Below, piece after piece: positions 8,451 to 15,636 of a stretch of DNA of 18,504 bases. How positions within the stretch are numbered: the first letter of the stretch is position 1; every line of letters begins with the position of its first letter. The stretch is taken from positions 1-18,504 of the forward strand of contig JAHHLF010000198.1 of assembly GCA_018679315.1 (NCBI GenBank), read 5' to 3'. The position numbers were made by a program, and so were the translations under genes. This DNA is from Bacteroidia bacterium (lineage in GTDB: Bacteria > Bacteroidota > Bacteroidia > Flavobacteriales > Flavobacteriaceae). The notes beneath the pieces were generated by a model. The model was given only the letters and a program-made list of their open reading frames with translations, made no database searches and had not been told where the DNA came from.

Positions 8451-9508
8451 ATCCGAGGTATACAAAACAAGTTAAGTTAAAGGGCTTCGGAGAGGAAGGG
8501 CAGCGAAAACTCAATGAGTCGAGAATTCTGATAGTAGGCCTGGGGGGTTTAGGTATCCCTGCGGCGACCTATTTAAATTCCATGGGAGTGGGGACCCTAG
8601 GGCTTGTTGATGGGGATTTAGTGGAAGCGTCTAACCTACACCGGCAAGTGCTGTTTGATCCTGGTGATGTCGATACATCCAAAGTGGCCTGTGTTGCAAA
8701 AAAGCTTCGACTTCAAAACCCGAATACAAGAATAATAGAATACCCAGAGCATTTGACTGTTCGCAATGGGCTGAAAATTGCTGCTAATTACGATCTAATA
8801 TTAGATGCCACCGATACCTTCGGGAGCCGGTATTTGATCAATGATATTAGTGTGATCCTTGGCATTCCTTTTATCTATGGGGCTTTGCATGGATTTGAGG
8901 GACAGTTGTCTGTCTTTAATTACCAAAATGGCCCTACCTATCGCTGTCTATTTCCGGAGCCTCCGCATCCAGGAAGTATTCCTTCCTGCGATGAATTTGG
9001 TATCCTGGGTGTGTTACCGGGAATTATCGGAACAATGCAAGCCTTGGAAGCCGTAAAAATAGCTAGTTCATTAGGTGAGGTAACATCCGGTAACTTACTA
9101 TTATACAATGGATTAAATAGTAGAATGGAATCTGTTTCACTTCCGGATCGAAGACGGGCGTCTGAGGTAGAAACACTTCAGGAGGCTTATGGAATTTACT
9201 GCCCTGTTTCTGATTGTATCAGGGCTTCAGAACTACATGATCTGGTAAATCGCGGGACTGCTGTTTCCCTAATTGACGTGCGGTCTCAGGAAGAATTTAG
9301 TGAAAGTTCCCTGCCCGGAGCTGTAAATATCCCTATAGAACAGTTGGAAGACATATTCTCTAACACCAGCACCACAGAACCCACCTATCTAATTTGTCGA
9401 TCCGGCGTTCGGAGTCAGCTTGCCCAACGTCTTCTCAAGGAGAAAACAGGTGCTGCAATACCCTTTGTCAAAGGCGGTATGAATGAATATGAGACCTTAT
9501 GCTCTTAG
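8447..9508 (+). CDS. moeB: MoeB-type MoaD adenylyltransferase fused to a rhodanese domain
   Basis: A 353-residue two-domain protein that activates MoaD and probably also supplies its sulfur. The N-terminal E1-like ThiF/MoeB domain (about 1-245) has the ATP-binding GLGGLG at 31-36, VDGDLVEASNLHRQ from 54 on, and the catalytic-type Cys181 (PSCDEFG). The C-terminal rhodanese domain (about 255-353) has LIDVRSQEEF and the active-site loop CRSGVRS with Cys317, which would carry a persulfide, as in eukaryotic MOCS3. The structural zinc site is degenerate: the usual CYRC reads TYRC (164-167), and Cys252 and Cys257 are spaced CPVSDC rather than CxxC. Overlaps mobA by 4 bp and the permease gene by 10 bp. 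Confidence 0.93.
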   Translation: MNPRYTKQVKLKGFGEEGQRKLNESRILIVGLGGLGIPAATYLNSMGVGTLGLVDGDLVEASNLHRQVLFDPGDVDTSKVACVAKKLRLQNPNTRIIEYPEHLTVRNGLKIAANYDLILDATDTFGSRYLINDISVILGIPFIYGALHGFEGQLSVFNYQNGPTYRCLFPEPPHPGSIPSCDEFGILGVLPGIIGTMQALEAVKIASSLGEVTSGNLLLYNGLNSRMESVSLPDRRRASEVETLQEAYGIYCPVSDCIRASELHDLVNRGTAVSLIDVRSQEEFSESSLPGAVNIPIEQLEDIFSNTSTTEPTYLICRSGVRSQLAQRLLKEKTGAAIPFVKGGMNEYETLCS

Positions 9509-10284
9509 AAAATCTGGAATTCTATTGGGTTGTACTGGTCTTTTTCGGTATTGCTGTATTCTATTCTTCTGTAGGATTTGGAGGAGGCTCCAGTTATTTA
9601 GCAATCCTGGCATTGGTTTTCGTCAGTTTCTTTGAGATAAGAAGCACGGCACTCTTGTGCAACCTGGTAGTAGTATCATCCAGTTGCTATATGTACTTAA
9701 AAAAGGGCCATTTAAACATCAAGAAGTTCCTGCCTTTTGTGCTTATGAGCATTCCCTTTGCATTTCTAGGCGCTTTATTTAAACTGGATGAGGCTGTATT
9801 TTTTGTACTCCTGGGAGTTACACTTATCATTTCCAGTATTGCCCTGGTCATTCAATCCTATACCCAAGGGCGATCATCATCCCGACCTGTAAATTTCCCA
9901 ACATGGCTTAGTTTTATTATAGGTAGTGTCATTGGGTTTCTTTCAGGCCTGGTAGGTATTGGAGGGGGAATCTTCCTCTCCCCCTTGCTAAATCATATGC
10001 GTTGGGATCTCCCTATTAAAATAGCGGCACTCGCCAGTTTTTTCATTCTGGCCAACTCCATTTCCGGAATCATGGGATTAGTTGTAAGTGGAACTTTTGA
10101 TGTACCTTGGGATAAAGCTGGATTCCTCTTTTTGGCCGTTTTGATGGGCGGACAACTAGGAGTCAGGTTTAGTCTGAAAAAATTCAACGCCAATAGCATT
10201 CGCCTGCTAACCGCCGTTTTGGTTTTTCTCGTAGGGATTCGCATCTTAGTGAATAACGGATTTAATATTTCAATTTTCGCATGA
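9499..10284 (+). CDS. TauE/SafE-family membrane permease
   Basis: A 261-residue integral membrane protein with about eight hydrophobic segments in two homologous halves. Each half carries the family's glycine-rich signature: SVGFGGGSS at 24-32 and GLVGIGGGIFLSP at 150-162. TauE/SafE (former DUF81) proteins move sulfite, sulfoacetate and other small sulfur or organic anions. It is embedded among molybdenum-cofactor genes, overlapping the moeB-rhodanese gene by 10 bp and moeA by 4 bp, so it is translationally coupled to them. Likely roles are export or import of a sulfur compound connected with the rhodanese step, or transport of an oxyanion such as molybdate or of the enzyme's substrate. None can be chosen from sequence alone. 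Confidence 0.93.
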   Translation: MLLENLEFYWVVLVFFGIAVFYSSVGFGGGSSYLAILALVFVSFFEIRSTALLCNLVVVSSSCYMYLKKGHLNIKKFLPFVLMSIPFAFLGALFKLDEAVFFVLLGVTLIISSIALVIQSYTQGRSSSRPVNFPTWLSFIIGSVIGFLSGLVGIGGGIFLSPLLNHMRWDLPIKIAALASFFILANSISGIMGLVVSGTFDVPWDKAGFLFLAVLMGGQLGVRFSLKKFNANSIRLLTAVLVFLVGIRILVNNGFNISIFA

Positions 10285-11471
10285 TCTCTTTTGGTGACGC
10301 ATATGTAGAAGTGCTGAAGCACGCACAGGATTATGGGATTGAGACCTGTAAGCTTTCCGATGCTCATGGCAGGGTCCTCGCAGAAGACGTGTTGGCCGAC
10401 AGGGACCTGCCCCCTTACGACAGGGCCACGAGAGACGGTATTGCCATTGCTTTCGATGCCTATGAAAATGGACGTCGTTCCTTTGAGATCGAGGCCGTAG
10501 TCGCTGCTGGAGTACCCACACACAGCCTTAGTAAGCCATCTTTTTGTGTTGAGATCATGACAGGTGGGGTCGTACCTTATGAGACTGATACGGTGATCAT
10601 GTATGAGCATTTAGAAATTGAAAAAGGGATCGCTGAGATCAAACACCTTCCTAAACAAGGTCAGAATATTCACAGAAAGGGAAGCGATGCGACAAAGGGA
10701 GAAGTACTAATTAAAAAGAATATCAGGATCACAGCAGCAGAAATAGGGATATTGGCGGCGGTTGGCTACGACCAAGTTCCTGTTAAGAGCAATCCAAAGA
10801 TCACCGTTATCTCAACAGGCAATGAATTGGTGGAGATCAATGAGGTGCCAAAAAGACATCAGATACGCAGATCCAATGCACCTACCATCGTTTCTGCCTT
10901 GGAAATGATTCAAATCCATCCACTAAGTTATCACATTCGGGATGATAAAGATCTATTGCGCCAAAAACTGAGCTATGTGATCCAGGAAATGGATGTGGTG
11001 ATCTTGAGCGGAGGCATTTCGAAGGGCAAGTTTGATTTTTTACCCCAGGTTTTGGCAGAACTGGGAACAGATGTGCTTATACATCGTGTCAGGCAACGCC
11101 CGGGAAAACCCTTCTTGTTTGGGAAGCATTCTACACACAATACATTAATATTTGGGTATCCGGGGAATCCGGTATCTACTTTTGTCAGTCACCATATTTA
11201 TTTTAACGCATGGTATAAACGCTCTATGGGGTATACTAATCAGGATGTCAATGTGCAACTCAACTCAGAAGTTAATGGGTTAGCAGGGATGACACAGTTA
11301 ATTCCTGTGTCCACCGAAATAAAGAAAAGCAAACTAGTGGCGACACCGGTACCTCAAAATGGATCCGGGGATTTCATTAGTTTGGTGAACGCAGACGGGA
11401 TCGTGATCCTTGATGAGCATAATGGCACTTATGCCAAGGGGCAGATGGCCCCATATGTTAAAACACGCTAA
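10281..11471 (+). CDS. moeA: MoeA, molybdopterin molybdenumtransferase
   Basis: A 396-residue enzyme that inserts molybdate into adenylylated molybdopterin. Motifs in order: DLPPYDRATRDG at 42-53, containing the catalytic-type Asp52; MTGGVVPYETDTVI at 93-106; STGNEL at 178-183 followed by the QIRRSNA segment; SGGISKGKFDF at 243-253 in the MPT-binding subdomain; and a late GYPGNPVS loop. Length matches single-function MoeA, about 400. The usual SAMDG text is ATRDG here, a moderate departure that leaves the Asp in place. No MogA domain is fused and no separate mogA is visible, so the adenylylation step must come from elsewhere. ATGA overlap with the permease gene; the next gene begins immediately after its stop. 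Confidence 0.95.
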   Translation: MISFGDAYVEVLKHAQDYGIETCKLSDAHGRVLAEDVLADRDLPPYDRATRDGIAIAFDAYENGRRSFEIEAVVAAGVPTHSLSKPSFCVEIMTGGVVPYETDTVIMYEHLEIEKGIAEIKHLPKQGQNIHRKGSDATKGEVLIKKNIRITAAEIGILAAVGYDQVPVKSNPKITVISTGNELVEINEVPKRHQIRRSNAPTIVSALEMIQIHPLSYHIRDDKDLLRQKLSYVIQEMDVVILSGGISKGKFDFLPQVLAELGTDVLIHRVRQRPGKPFLFGKHSTHNTLIFGYPGNPVSTFVSHHIYFNAWYKRSMGYTNQDVNVQLNSEVNGLAGMTQLIPVSTEIKKSKLVATPVPQNGSGDFISLVNADGIVILDEHNGTYAKGQMAPYVKTR

Positions 11472-12482
11472 ATGACTCATGAATTAAAAGATATTGTCCG
11501 AGAGTACCAGGCATACAAGAGCAAGGGTAAGTCCGTCCTGGCCAGCGTTTGTGCACTTGATGGGTCTTCGTATAGACGACCCGGAGTCCGGATGCTATTA
11601 TTGGACAATGGGTCCATGATAGGGGCTGTAAGTGGTGGTTGCGTTGAAAAAGAAATTCAGCGCCAGGCAGAAATGGTCTTTACAACCGGGACTCCCAGGA
11701 TGATGATCTATGACGGTCGATATAGATTAGGGTGTGAAGGTGTTCTCTATATTCTTATTGAACCCTTTTCCCCGGATCAAATCTTGCTAGACACCTTTTG
11801 GCAGCATATTGAACAGCGCAAGCCACTGAAACTAGTATCCCAATATACCCGGGAACAAAAGGAAGATCAGCAGCTGGGTTCATTCTTTAGCTTCGACGGA
11901 GAAGAAGTTCCGCTGCGGAAGGAATTGGAAAGATCAGCTGCACTTGAAGGATTTGAGCAGGAGTTGGCGCCCTGTTTTCGGTTGCTAATAATTGGTGGGG
12001 AACACGATGCAGTGAGCCTCTGCCGCCAGGCCTCCAACCTGGGATGGGAAGTACATGTAGTCACTCATCCGACAGATGAGAAGTCGATCCAAAGCTTTAA
12101 AGGGGCCGCACAATTTTCTAAACTATCAGCAGAAGAATTTGAGACCATTGAAATTGATCGGGAAACGGCTGTTATGCTCATGACACATAGCTATGCCAAA
12201 GACCTGCAATTTCTGATCGCTTTGAAAGATCAGCCGATGGCTTATCTCGGCATATTGGGCCCCTCTGCCAGACGTGAAGAATTACTTCATGAATTTATGG
12301 AACATTGCCCAGATGTTGAGGAATCGTTCTTAGATGGGATCCACGGTCCAGCGGGACTAAATATTGGTGCTGAAACTGCCCAGGAAATAGGCATATCTAT
12401 ACTTAGCGAGATCCTGAGTGTGATCAGGGGTCAGGAAGTAGTTCCCTTAAAAGACAAGGAAGGACGTATACACACTTCATGA
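11472..12482 (+). CDS. xdhC: XdhC/CoxI-family molybdenum cofactor sulfuration and insertion chaperone
   Basis: A 336-residue maturation factor of the XdhC/CoxI family, which binds molybdenum cofactor and helps deliver its sulfurated form to xanthine-dehydrogenase-type enzymes. The N-terminal XdhC_CoxI domain has ALDGSSYRRPGVRML from residue 28 and AVSGGCVEKE at 52-61, with Cys57 in the conserved SGGC. The GCEGVLYILIEPF segment closes this domain. The C-terminal XdhC_C Rossmann-like domain begins at LLIIGGEHDA and ends with the typical GPAGLNIGAETAQEIGISILSEI-like region. Its presence fits the IorAB-type enzyme encoded at the front of the operon. Directly abuts moeA and overlaps the next gene by 4 bp. 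Confidence 0.95.
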   Translation: MTHELKDIVREYQAYKSKGKSVLASVCALDGSSYRRPGVRMLLLDNGSMIGAVSGGCVEKEIQRQAEMVFTTGTPRMMIYDGRYRLGCEGVLYILIEPFSPDQILLDTFWQHIEQRKPLKLVSQYTREQKEDQQLGSFFSFDGEEVPLRKELERSAALEGFEQELAPCFRLLIIGGEHDAVSLCRQASNLGWEVHVVTHPTDEKSIQSFKGAAQFSKLSAEEFETIEIDRETAVMLMTHSYAKDLQFLIALKDQPMAYLGILGPSARREELLHEFMEHCPDVEESFLDGIHGPAGLNIGAETAQEIGISILSEILSVIRGQEVVPLKDKEGRIHTS

Positions 12483-13075
12483 AGCATACTATTAAAGGGC
12501 TGATGCTGGCTGCCGGATCTTCCAGTCGTATGGGAACGCCCAAACAGTTACTCCCATGGGGCAATGCTACCTTGATCGAACATTGTATATCAGTCGCGCA
12601 ACAGTCAAAGCTGGATTCCATACTGGTCGTTCTGGGTGCGGAGGCAAAAGCGATCCTTCCCTCAATAGAAGCTTTGAATGTAGATATTATCATTAATAGG
12701 GAGTGGGCCAGCGGCATGGCTTCAACGATAAGAACCGGAGTAGATCAATTGTCCTCAGTGAATCCTCCTGATGGCATCCTCATTATGCTCGCCGATCAAC
12801 CTTTTATTAAGACGGAAGAGCTTGACGCAATGATCGATGCATTTGATTCTAAAGACCAAATTATTGCTTCTGCCTATAAAGAACGCCTCGGGGTACCTGC
12901 GCTTTTCGGAGCAGCACACTTTGATCTGCTTAGAAGTCTAAGCGGCGATAAAGGCGCAGGTGCTGTCCTCAATGAAAAGAAGGATACAATAAAAACCCTT
13001 CCTTTACCTTCAGATCTGACAGATATTGATACCATGGAAAGGTATATTTCTTTACGGCCGAATACCGACCCCTGA
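12479..13075 (+). CDS. mocA: MocA-like molybdenum cofactor cytidylyltransferase
   Basis: A 198-residue nucleotidyltransferase of the MobA-like superfamily, in the MocA branch that adds CMP to the cofactor. The signature reads LAAGSSSRMGTPKQLLPW at 10-27; the PKxLL form with Pro, rather than the DKxLL of MobA, is typical of MocA. REWASGMASTIRTGV and LADQPF are also characteristic of that branch. CMP-bearing cofactor is the form used by IorB and many bacterial aldehyde-oxidase-type enzymes, so this is the better match to the hydroxylase of the operon than the MobA gene upstream. It is the last gene of the operon; only 99 bp separate it from the next likely start. Confidence 0.9.
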   Translation: MKHTIKGLMLAAGSSSRMGTPKQLLPWGNATLIEHCISVAQQSKLDSILVVLGAEAKAILPSIEALNVDIIINREWASGMASTIRTGVDQLSSVNPPDGILIMLADQPFIKTEELDAMIDAFDSKDQIIASAYKERLGVPALFGAAHFDLLRSLSGDKGAGAVLNEKKDTIKTLPLPSDLTDIDTMERYISLRPNTDP

Positions 13076-13117
13076 TCAATATATTCCACTCCAGCATACG
13101 CATTACCACTCTAAATC

Positions 13118-13136
13118 GTTTAATATAGGATTAAAC
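13118..13136. repeat. Short AT-rich inverted repeat upstream of the repeat-protein gene
   Basis: GTTTAAT, five-base spacer, ATTAAAC: a perfect 7-bp inverted repeat lying 38 bp before the ATG at 13175. It lacks a following T-run, so it is a poor terminator; it could be an operator or chance. A 13-base part of this region (ATAGGATTAAACC) recurs at 14435-14447, just after the same gene. Confidence 0.35.
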
Positions 13137-13174
13137 CTTTGGTGTTAATTGTAGTCAAACACAAAAATTGTCTT

Positions 13175-14434
13175 ATGAAACCCAATACCATTCAAAGTAC
13201 GCTATGGACATTAGCCTTGTTGCTCGTGACTGTTGTCATGTTCGGCCAGGAAGAAAATGGAATTGATGTCAGCAATGAGGACATCAGTGAAAACCTGGAT
13301 CTCGAAGCTGTTGCATCCATATTTGCAGAAGCAGAGGATCTTGCCGAATTTGAAGAAATGTTGAATGACCCGGACGCGGTCATTTCAAATTTAGACCTTA
13401 ATGAAGATGACCTGGTGGATTACCTGCGGGTTATGGAAAGTGCCGAAGAAGATACCCACGTAGTGGCTATCCAGGCAGTTTTAGATGAAGATGTTTACCA
13501 GGATGTGGCCACCATTGAGGTGACGCAGGAGGAAGAAGGGGAAGAAAACATTCAAATCGTCGGGGATGTATATGTATACGGCCCCGAATATATTATCGAA
13601 CCGGTCTATGTATACAGGCCGCCTATATTCAGTCTATGGTGGCGTCCGTTTTATCGCCCGTATCGTTCTGTATATTACTGGGGATACTATCCTCGTTTTT
13701 ACAGGCCCTGGAAGCCATGGGGCATTCCCAGGTACCGTAGCCATGTAACCGTTCATGTGCACGCTAAACATAGCTTTCACTATACAAAGGTTCGATATAG
13801 CTCAAGAGCGGTTGCCTTGCATACGCCCTTGCGAAGAAATGACTATGCCGTAAAATATCCGAAGAGGGGATATGCGGCTAGGTCCGTCGCCCATACACGA
13901 GCCAATGGAACCGAAGTCCGCGCCGGTGGTATTAGCAAAACCAATGGTACTAAGAAAAGAGCTATAGGAGTGAATCAGGCCGATGGTGACAAATATCGTG
14001 CTGCAGGTGTAAATAAAGCTGACGGCACCAAAAAAAGAGCCGTAGGTGTCAACAAAGCTGATGGCTCAAAGAAACGAGCTGCAGGAGTGAACCAGGCAGA
14101 TGGCGATAAATACCGGGCTGCCGGAGTAAACAAGCCGGATGGTACTAAAAAGCGCGTGGCCGGAGTCAACAAAGCCGATGGAACCAAGAAGCGTGCAGCA
14201 TCTGTTGAGCGTCCTAATGGAAGCAAGAAGACCGTTGCCGTCAAGAAAAATCCGGATGGTTCTAAACGCGCTGTTTCTGTCACAAGAAATAAAGATGGGA
14301 AGCGCCGTGTGAAAACAGCCGGTGGTAAGTCCAAATCTCGGGCAAACGGAAAACGCAAAGCTAAAAGTCCCGGAAAAAGAAAAGGACCAGGCAAAAGGAA
14401 GGGGCCTGGGAAGAGAAAAGGCAAACGAAATTAA
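13175..14434 (+). CDS. Exported charge-polarised protein with 13-residue repeats, function unknown
   Basis: A 419-residue protein not assigned to a known function. The ATG at 13175 (MKPNTIQ) is preferred to the upstream TTG at 13139 because it begins a clear signal peptide, probably cut after MFG at residue 24 to leave Gln25. The mature N-terminal third is strongly acidic (ENLDLEAVASIFAEAEDLAEF; NDPDAVISNLDLNEDD). A VYVYGPEYIIEPVYVYRPP segment and an aromatic, Tyr/Trp/Pro/Arg-rich stretch follow. From residue 243 there are ten tandem 13-residue units with consensus ADGTKKRAAGVNK, then a Lys/Arg tail made of GKRKGP units (400-419). The whole C-terminal half is highly basic. A polyanion-binding or envelope-surface role is possible but only inferred. 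Followed by a strong terminator and preceded by a 99-bp gap, so probably its own transcript. Confidence 0.88.
   Translation: MKPNTIQSTLWTLALLLVTVVMFGQEENGIDVSNEDISENLDLEAVASIFAEAEDLAEFEEMLNDPDAVISNLDLNEDDLVDYLRVMESAEEDTHVVAIQAVLDEDVYQDVATIEVTQEEEGEENIQIVGDVYVYGPEYIIEPVYVYRPPIFSLWWRPFYRPYRSVYYWGYYPRFYRPWKPWGIPRYRSHVTVHVHAKHSFHYTKVRYSSRAVALHTPLRRNDYAVKYPKRGYAARSVAHTRANGTEVRAGGISKTNGTKKRAIGVNQADGDKYRAAGVNKADGTKKRAVGVNKADGSKKRAAGVNQADGDKYRAAGVNKPDGTKKRVAGVNKADGTKKRAASVERPNGSKKTVAVKKNPDGSKRAVSVTRNKDGKRRVKTAGGKSKSRANGKRKAKSPGKRKGPGKRKGPGKRKGKRN
13901..14290 (+). repeat. Ten 39-bp coding repeats (13 residues each)
   Basis: Ten in-frame units, residues 243-372 of the protein, aligned on [A/P/T][D/N]G[T/S/D]. 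Consensus ADGTKKRAAGVNK; the last two units are diverged and an eleventh fragment (KDGK) starts at 14291. Units 2-4 and 5-7 show a higher-order 117-bp period: the GVNQADGDKYRAAGVNK stretch recurs from 13970 and 14087, exactly 117 bp apart. Confidence 0.95.
14372..14422 (+). repeat. 18-bp Lys/Arg tail repeats (GKRKGP)
   Basis: Two full 18-bp units at 14372-14389 and 14390-14407, each encoding GKRKGP, and a partial third at 14408-14422 encoding GKRKG. They form the basic C-terminal tail of the repeat protein. Confidence 0.85.
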
Positions 14435-14442
14435 ATAGGATT

Positions 14443-14469
14443 AAACCCGGTCATTGGCCGGGTTTTTTT
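14443..14469 (+). terminator. Intrinsic terminator after the repeat-protein gene
   Basis: Perfect 8-bp stem AAACCCGG / CCGGGTTT with a 7-base loop (14443-14465), running into seven consecutive T (14463-14469). It lies 8 bp after the stop codon at 14434 and before the amidohydrolase start. Confidence 0.9.
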
Positions 14470-14528
14470 ATTTTAAATTCCCAGACTACATAAATCTTTT
14501 TGGCTATTTTCACAGCTTTAATTTTTAT

Positions 14529-15620
14529 ATGATGCGACTTCTATTTTTTGTCTCCTTTTTATGCCTGTTGATGCATTCTAATGCTTCTTCACAAGAAATG
14601 AGTTTTGAAGAATACAATCCGGAATCAACATTAGTTGTTCCGGGAAAGGAAATACACAAAGCCAAATTTCCATTTATTGATATACATAGTCATCAGTTCC
14701 GAATGCCGGAAATGGACTTGAGTACCCTGATCACAGATATGGATAAGTTAAACATGGCTGTAATGGTCAATTTGAGCGGGCGTTCCGGGGAAAATCTAAA
14801 AAATGCCCTTGCCAATGTCAATGCGAATTATCCAAACAGGTTTGTCGTCTTTGCCAATGTGAATTTTGAAGGCGTAGGAGGTCCGGGCTGGAGCGATCAG
14901 GCCGTAGCTCAGCTAAGAGAAGATGTAGAGAATGGCGCACGCGGACTTAAGATTTACAAAAGCCTCGGTCTTCGAAATACAGATGTAGATGGGAATAGAA
15001 TCGCAGTGGATGATCCAAGGCTGGATCCCATTTGGCAGCTATGTGGTGAATTAGGAATACCCGTGTTAATTCATTCAGCCGACCCTAAATCTTTCTGGGA
15101 TCCTATGGATAGCAAGAATGAGCGTTGGTTGGAGTTAAAAACCCGACCCAGACGCAAGCGCTCAGCAACAGATCCGGCCTCCTGGGAGCAGATCATTCAG
15201 GAACAGCACAATATGTTCAGGAAGCACCCGAACACCAATTTTATCAATGCGCATATGGGTTGGTATGCCAATAATCTGGGCAAGCTTGGTCAACTTATGG
15301 ATGAGATGCCCAACATGTATGTAGGCATAGGCGCTGTAATTGCCGAACTGGGCAGACAACCCCGAAATGCTTCTAAATTTTTCAATAAATACCAGGATCG
15401 CATTTTGTTCGGTAAGGATAGTTGGAAGCCCGAAGAGTTCCCGACCTATTTCAGAGTTCTTGAATCTGATGATGAATACTTTCCGTACTACAAGAAATAC
15501 CACGCATTTTGGTCTATGTACGGACTAAACCTGCCGGATGAAATCCTGAGGAAGCTGTATTATAAGAATGCCATGCGATTACTTCCCGGACTCGATGCCA
15601 ATTTGTTTCCTAAAGAATAA
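14529..15620 (+). CDS. Exported amidohydrolase (Amidohydro_2 family)
   Basis: A 363-residue metal-dependent hydrolase or decarboxylase of the amidohydrolase-2 type, a TIM barrel. The ATG at 14529 (or the adjacent one at 14532) is chosen over the open frame back to 14454 because it begins a signal peptide (MMRLLFFVSFLCLLMHSNASSQ) and the extra upstream part overlaps the terminator. Metal-site features: DIHSH at 51-55 with His53 and His55, His182 in LIHSAD, His242 in NAHMGW, and Asp297 in FGKDSW. GARGLKIYK (137-144) is the usual strand preceding the His182 region. It is probably periplasmic, which is less common for this family. No neighbouring pathway genes identify the substrate. Its 3' end converges on the minus-strand gene, 16 bp away. 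Confidence 0.87.
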   Translation: MMRLLFFVSFLCLLMHSNASSQEMSFEEYNPESTLVVPGKEIHKAKFPFIDIHSHQFRMPEMDLSTLITDMDKLNMAVMVNLSGRSGENLKNALANVNANYPNRFVVFANVNFEGVGGPGWSDQAVAQLREDVENGARGLKIYKSLGLRNTDVDGNRIAVDDPRLDPIWQLCGELGIPVLIHSADPKSFWDPMDSKNERWLELKTRPRRKRSATDPASWEQIIQEQHNMFRKHPNTNFINAHMGWYANNLGKLGQLMDEMPNMYVGIGAVIAELGRQPRNASKFFNKYQDRILFGKDSWKPEEFPTYFRVLESDDEYFPYYKKYHAFWSMYGLNLPDEILRKLYYKNAMRLLPGLDANLFPKE

Positions 15621-15636
15621 TTCTGAGTAGCTCTTT

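Larger units (their letters stand above)
3946..13075 (+). other. Ten-gene molybdenum-hydroxylase and cofactor operon
   Basis: Ten + strand genes are packed with spacings of 15, 1, 11, -1, -4, -10, -4, 0 and -4 bp, so a single transcript is very likely. The order is IorA-like, IorB-like, MoaD, MoaA, MobA, MoeB-rhodanese, TauE/SafE permease, MoeA, XdhC, MocA. The preceding 129 bp (3817-3945) is the only room for the promoter; no convincing Bacteroidota TTG/TAnnTTTG pair was found in it. No strong terminator was seen after the last gene. Confidence 0.8.

Noticed and set aside
9993..10610. 205-codon open frame on the minus strand across the permease/moeA junction
   Set aside because: It is fully antisense to two well-supported genes, resembles no protein family, and its composition is what the opposite-strand coding produces.
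13901..14290. Repeat block considered as a CRISPR array
   Set aside because: The units are in-frame coding, directly tandem without unique spacers, and diverge silently.
13975..14424. 149-codon minus-strand open frame with Pro/Leu/Phe-rich repeats
   Set aside because: It is the mirror of the 39-bp repeats of the + strand gene. The + strand shows signal peptide, silent codon divergence and a terminator; the minus frame shows none.
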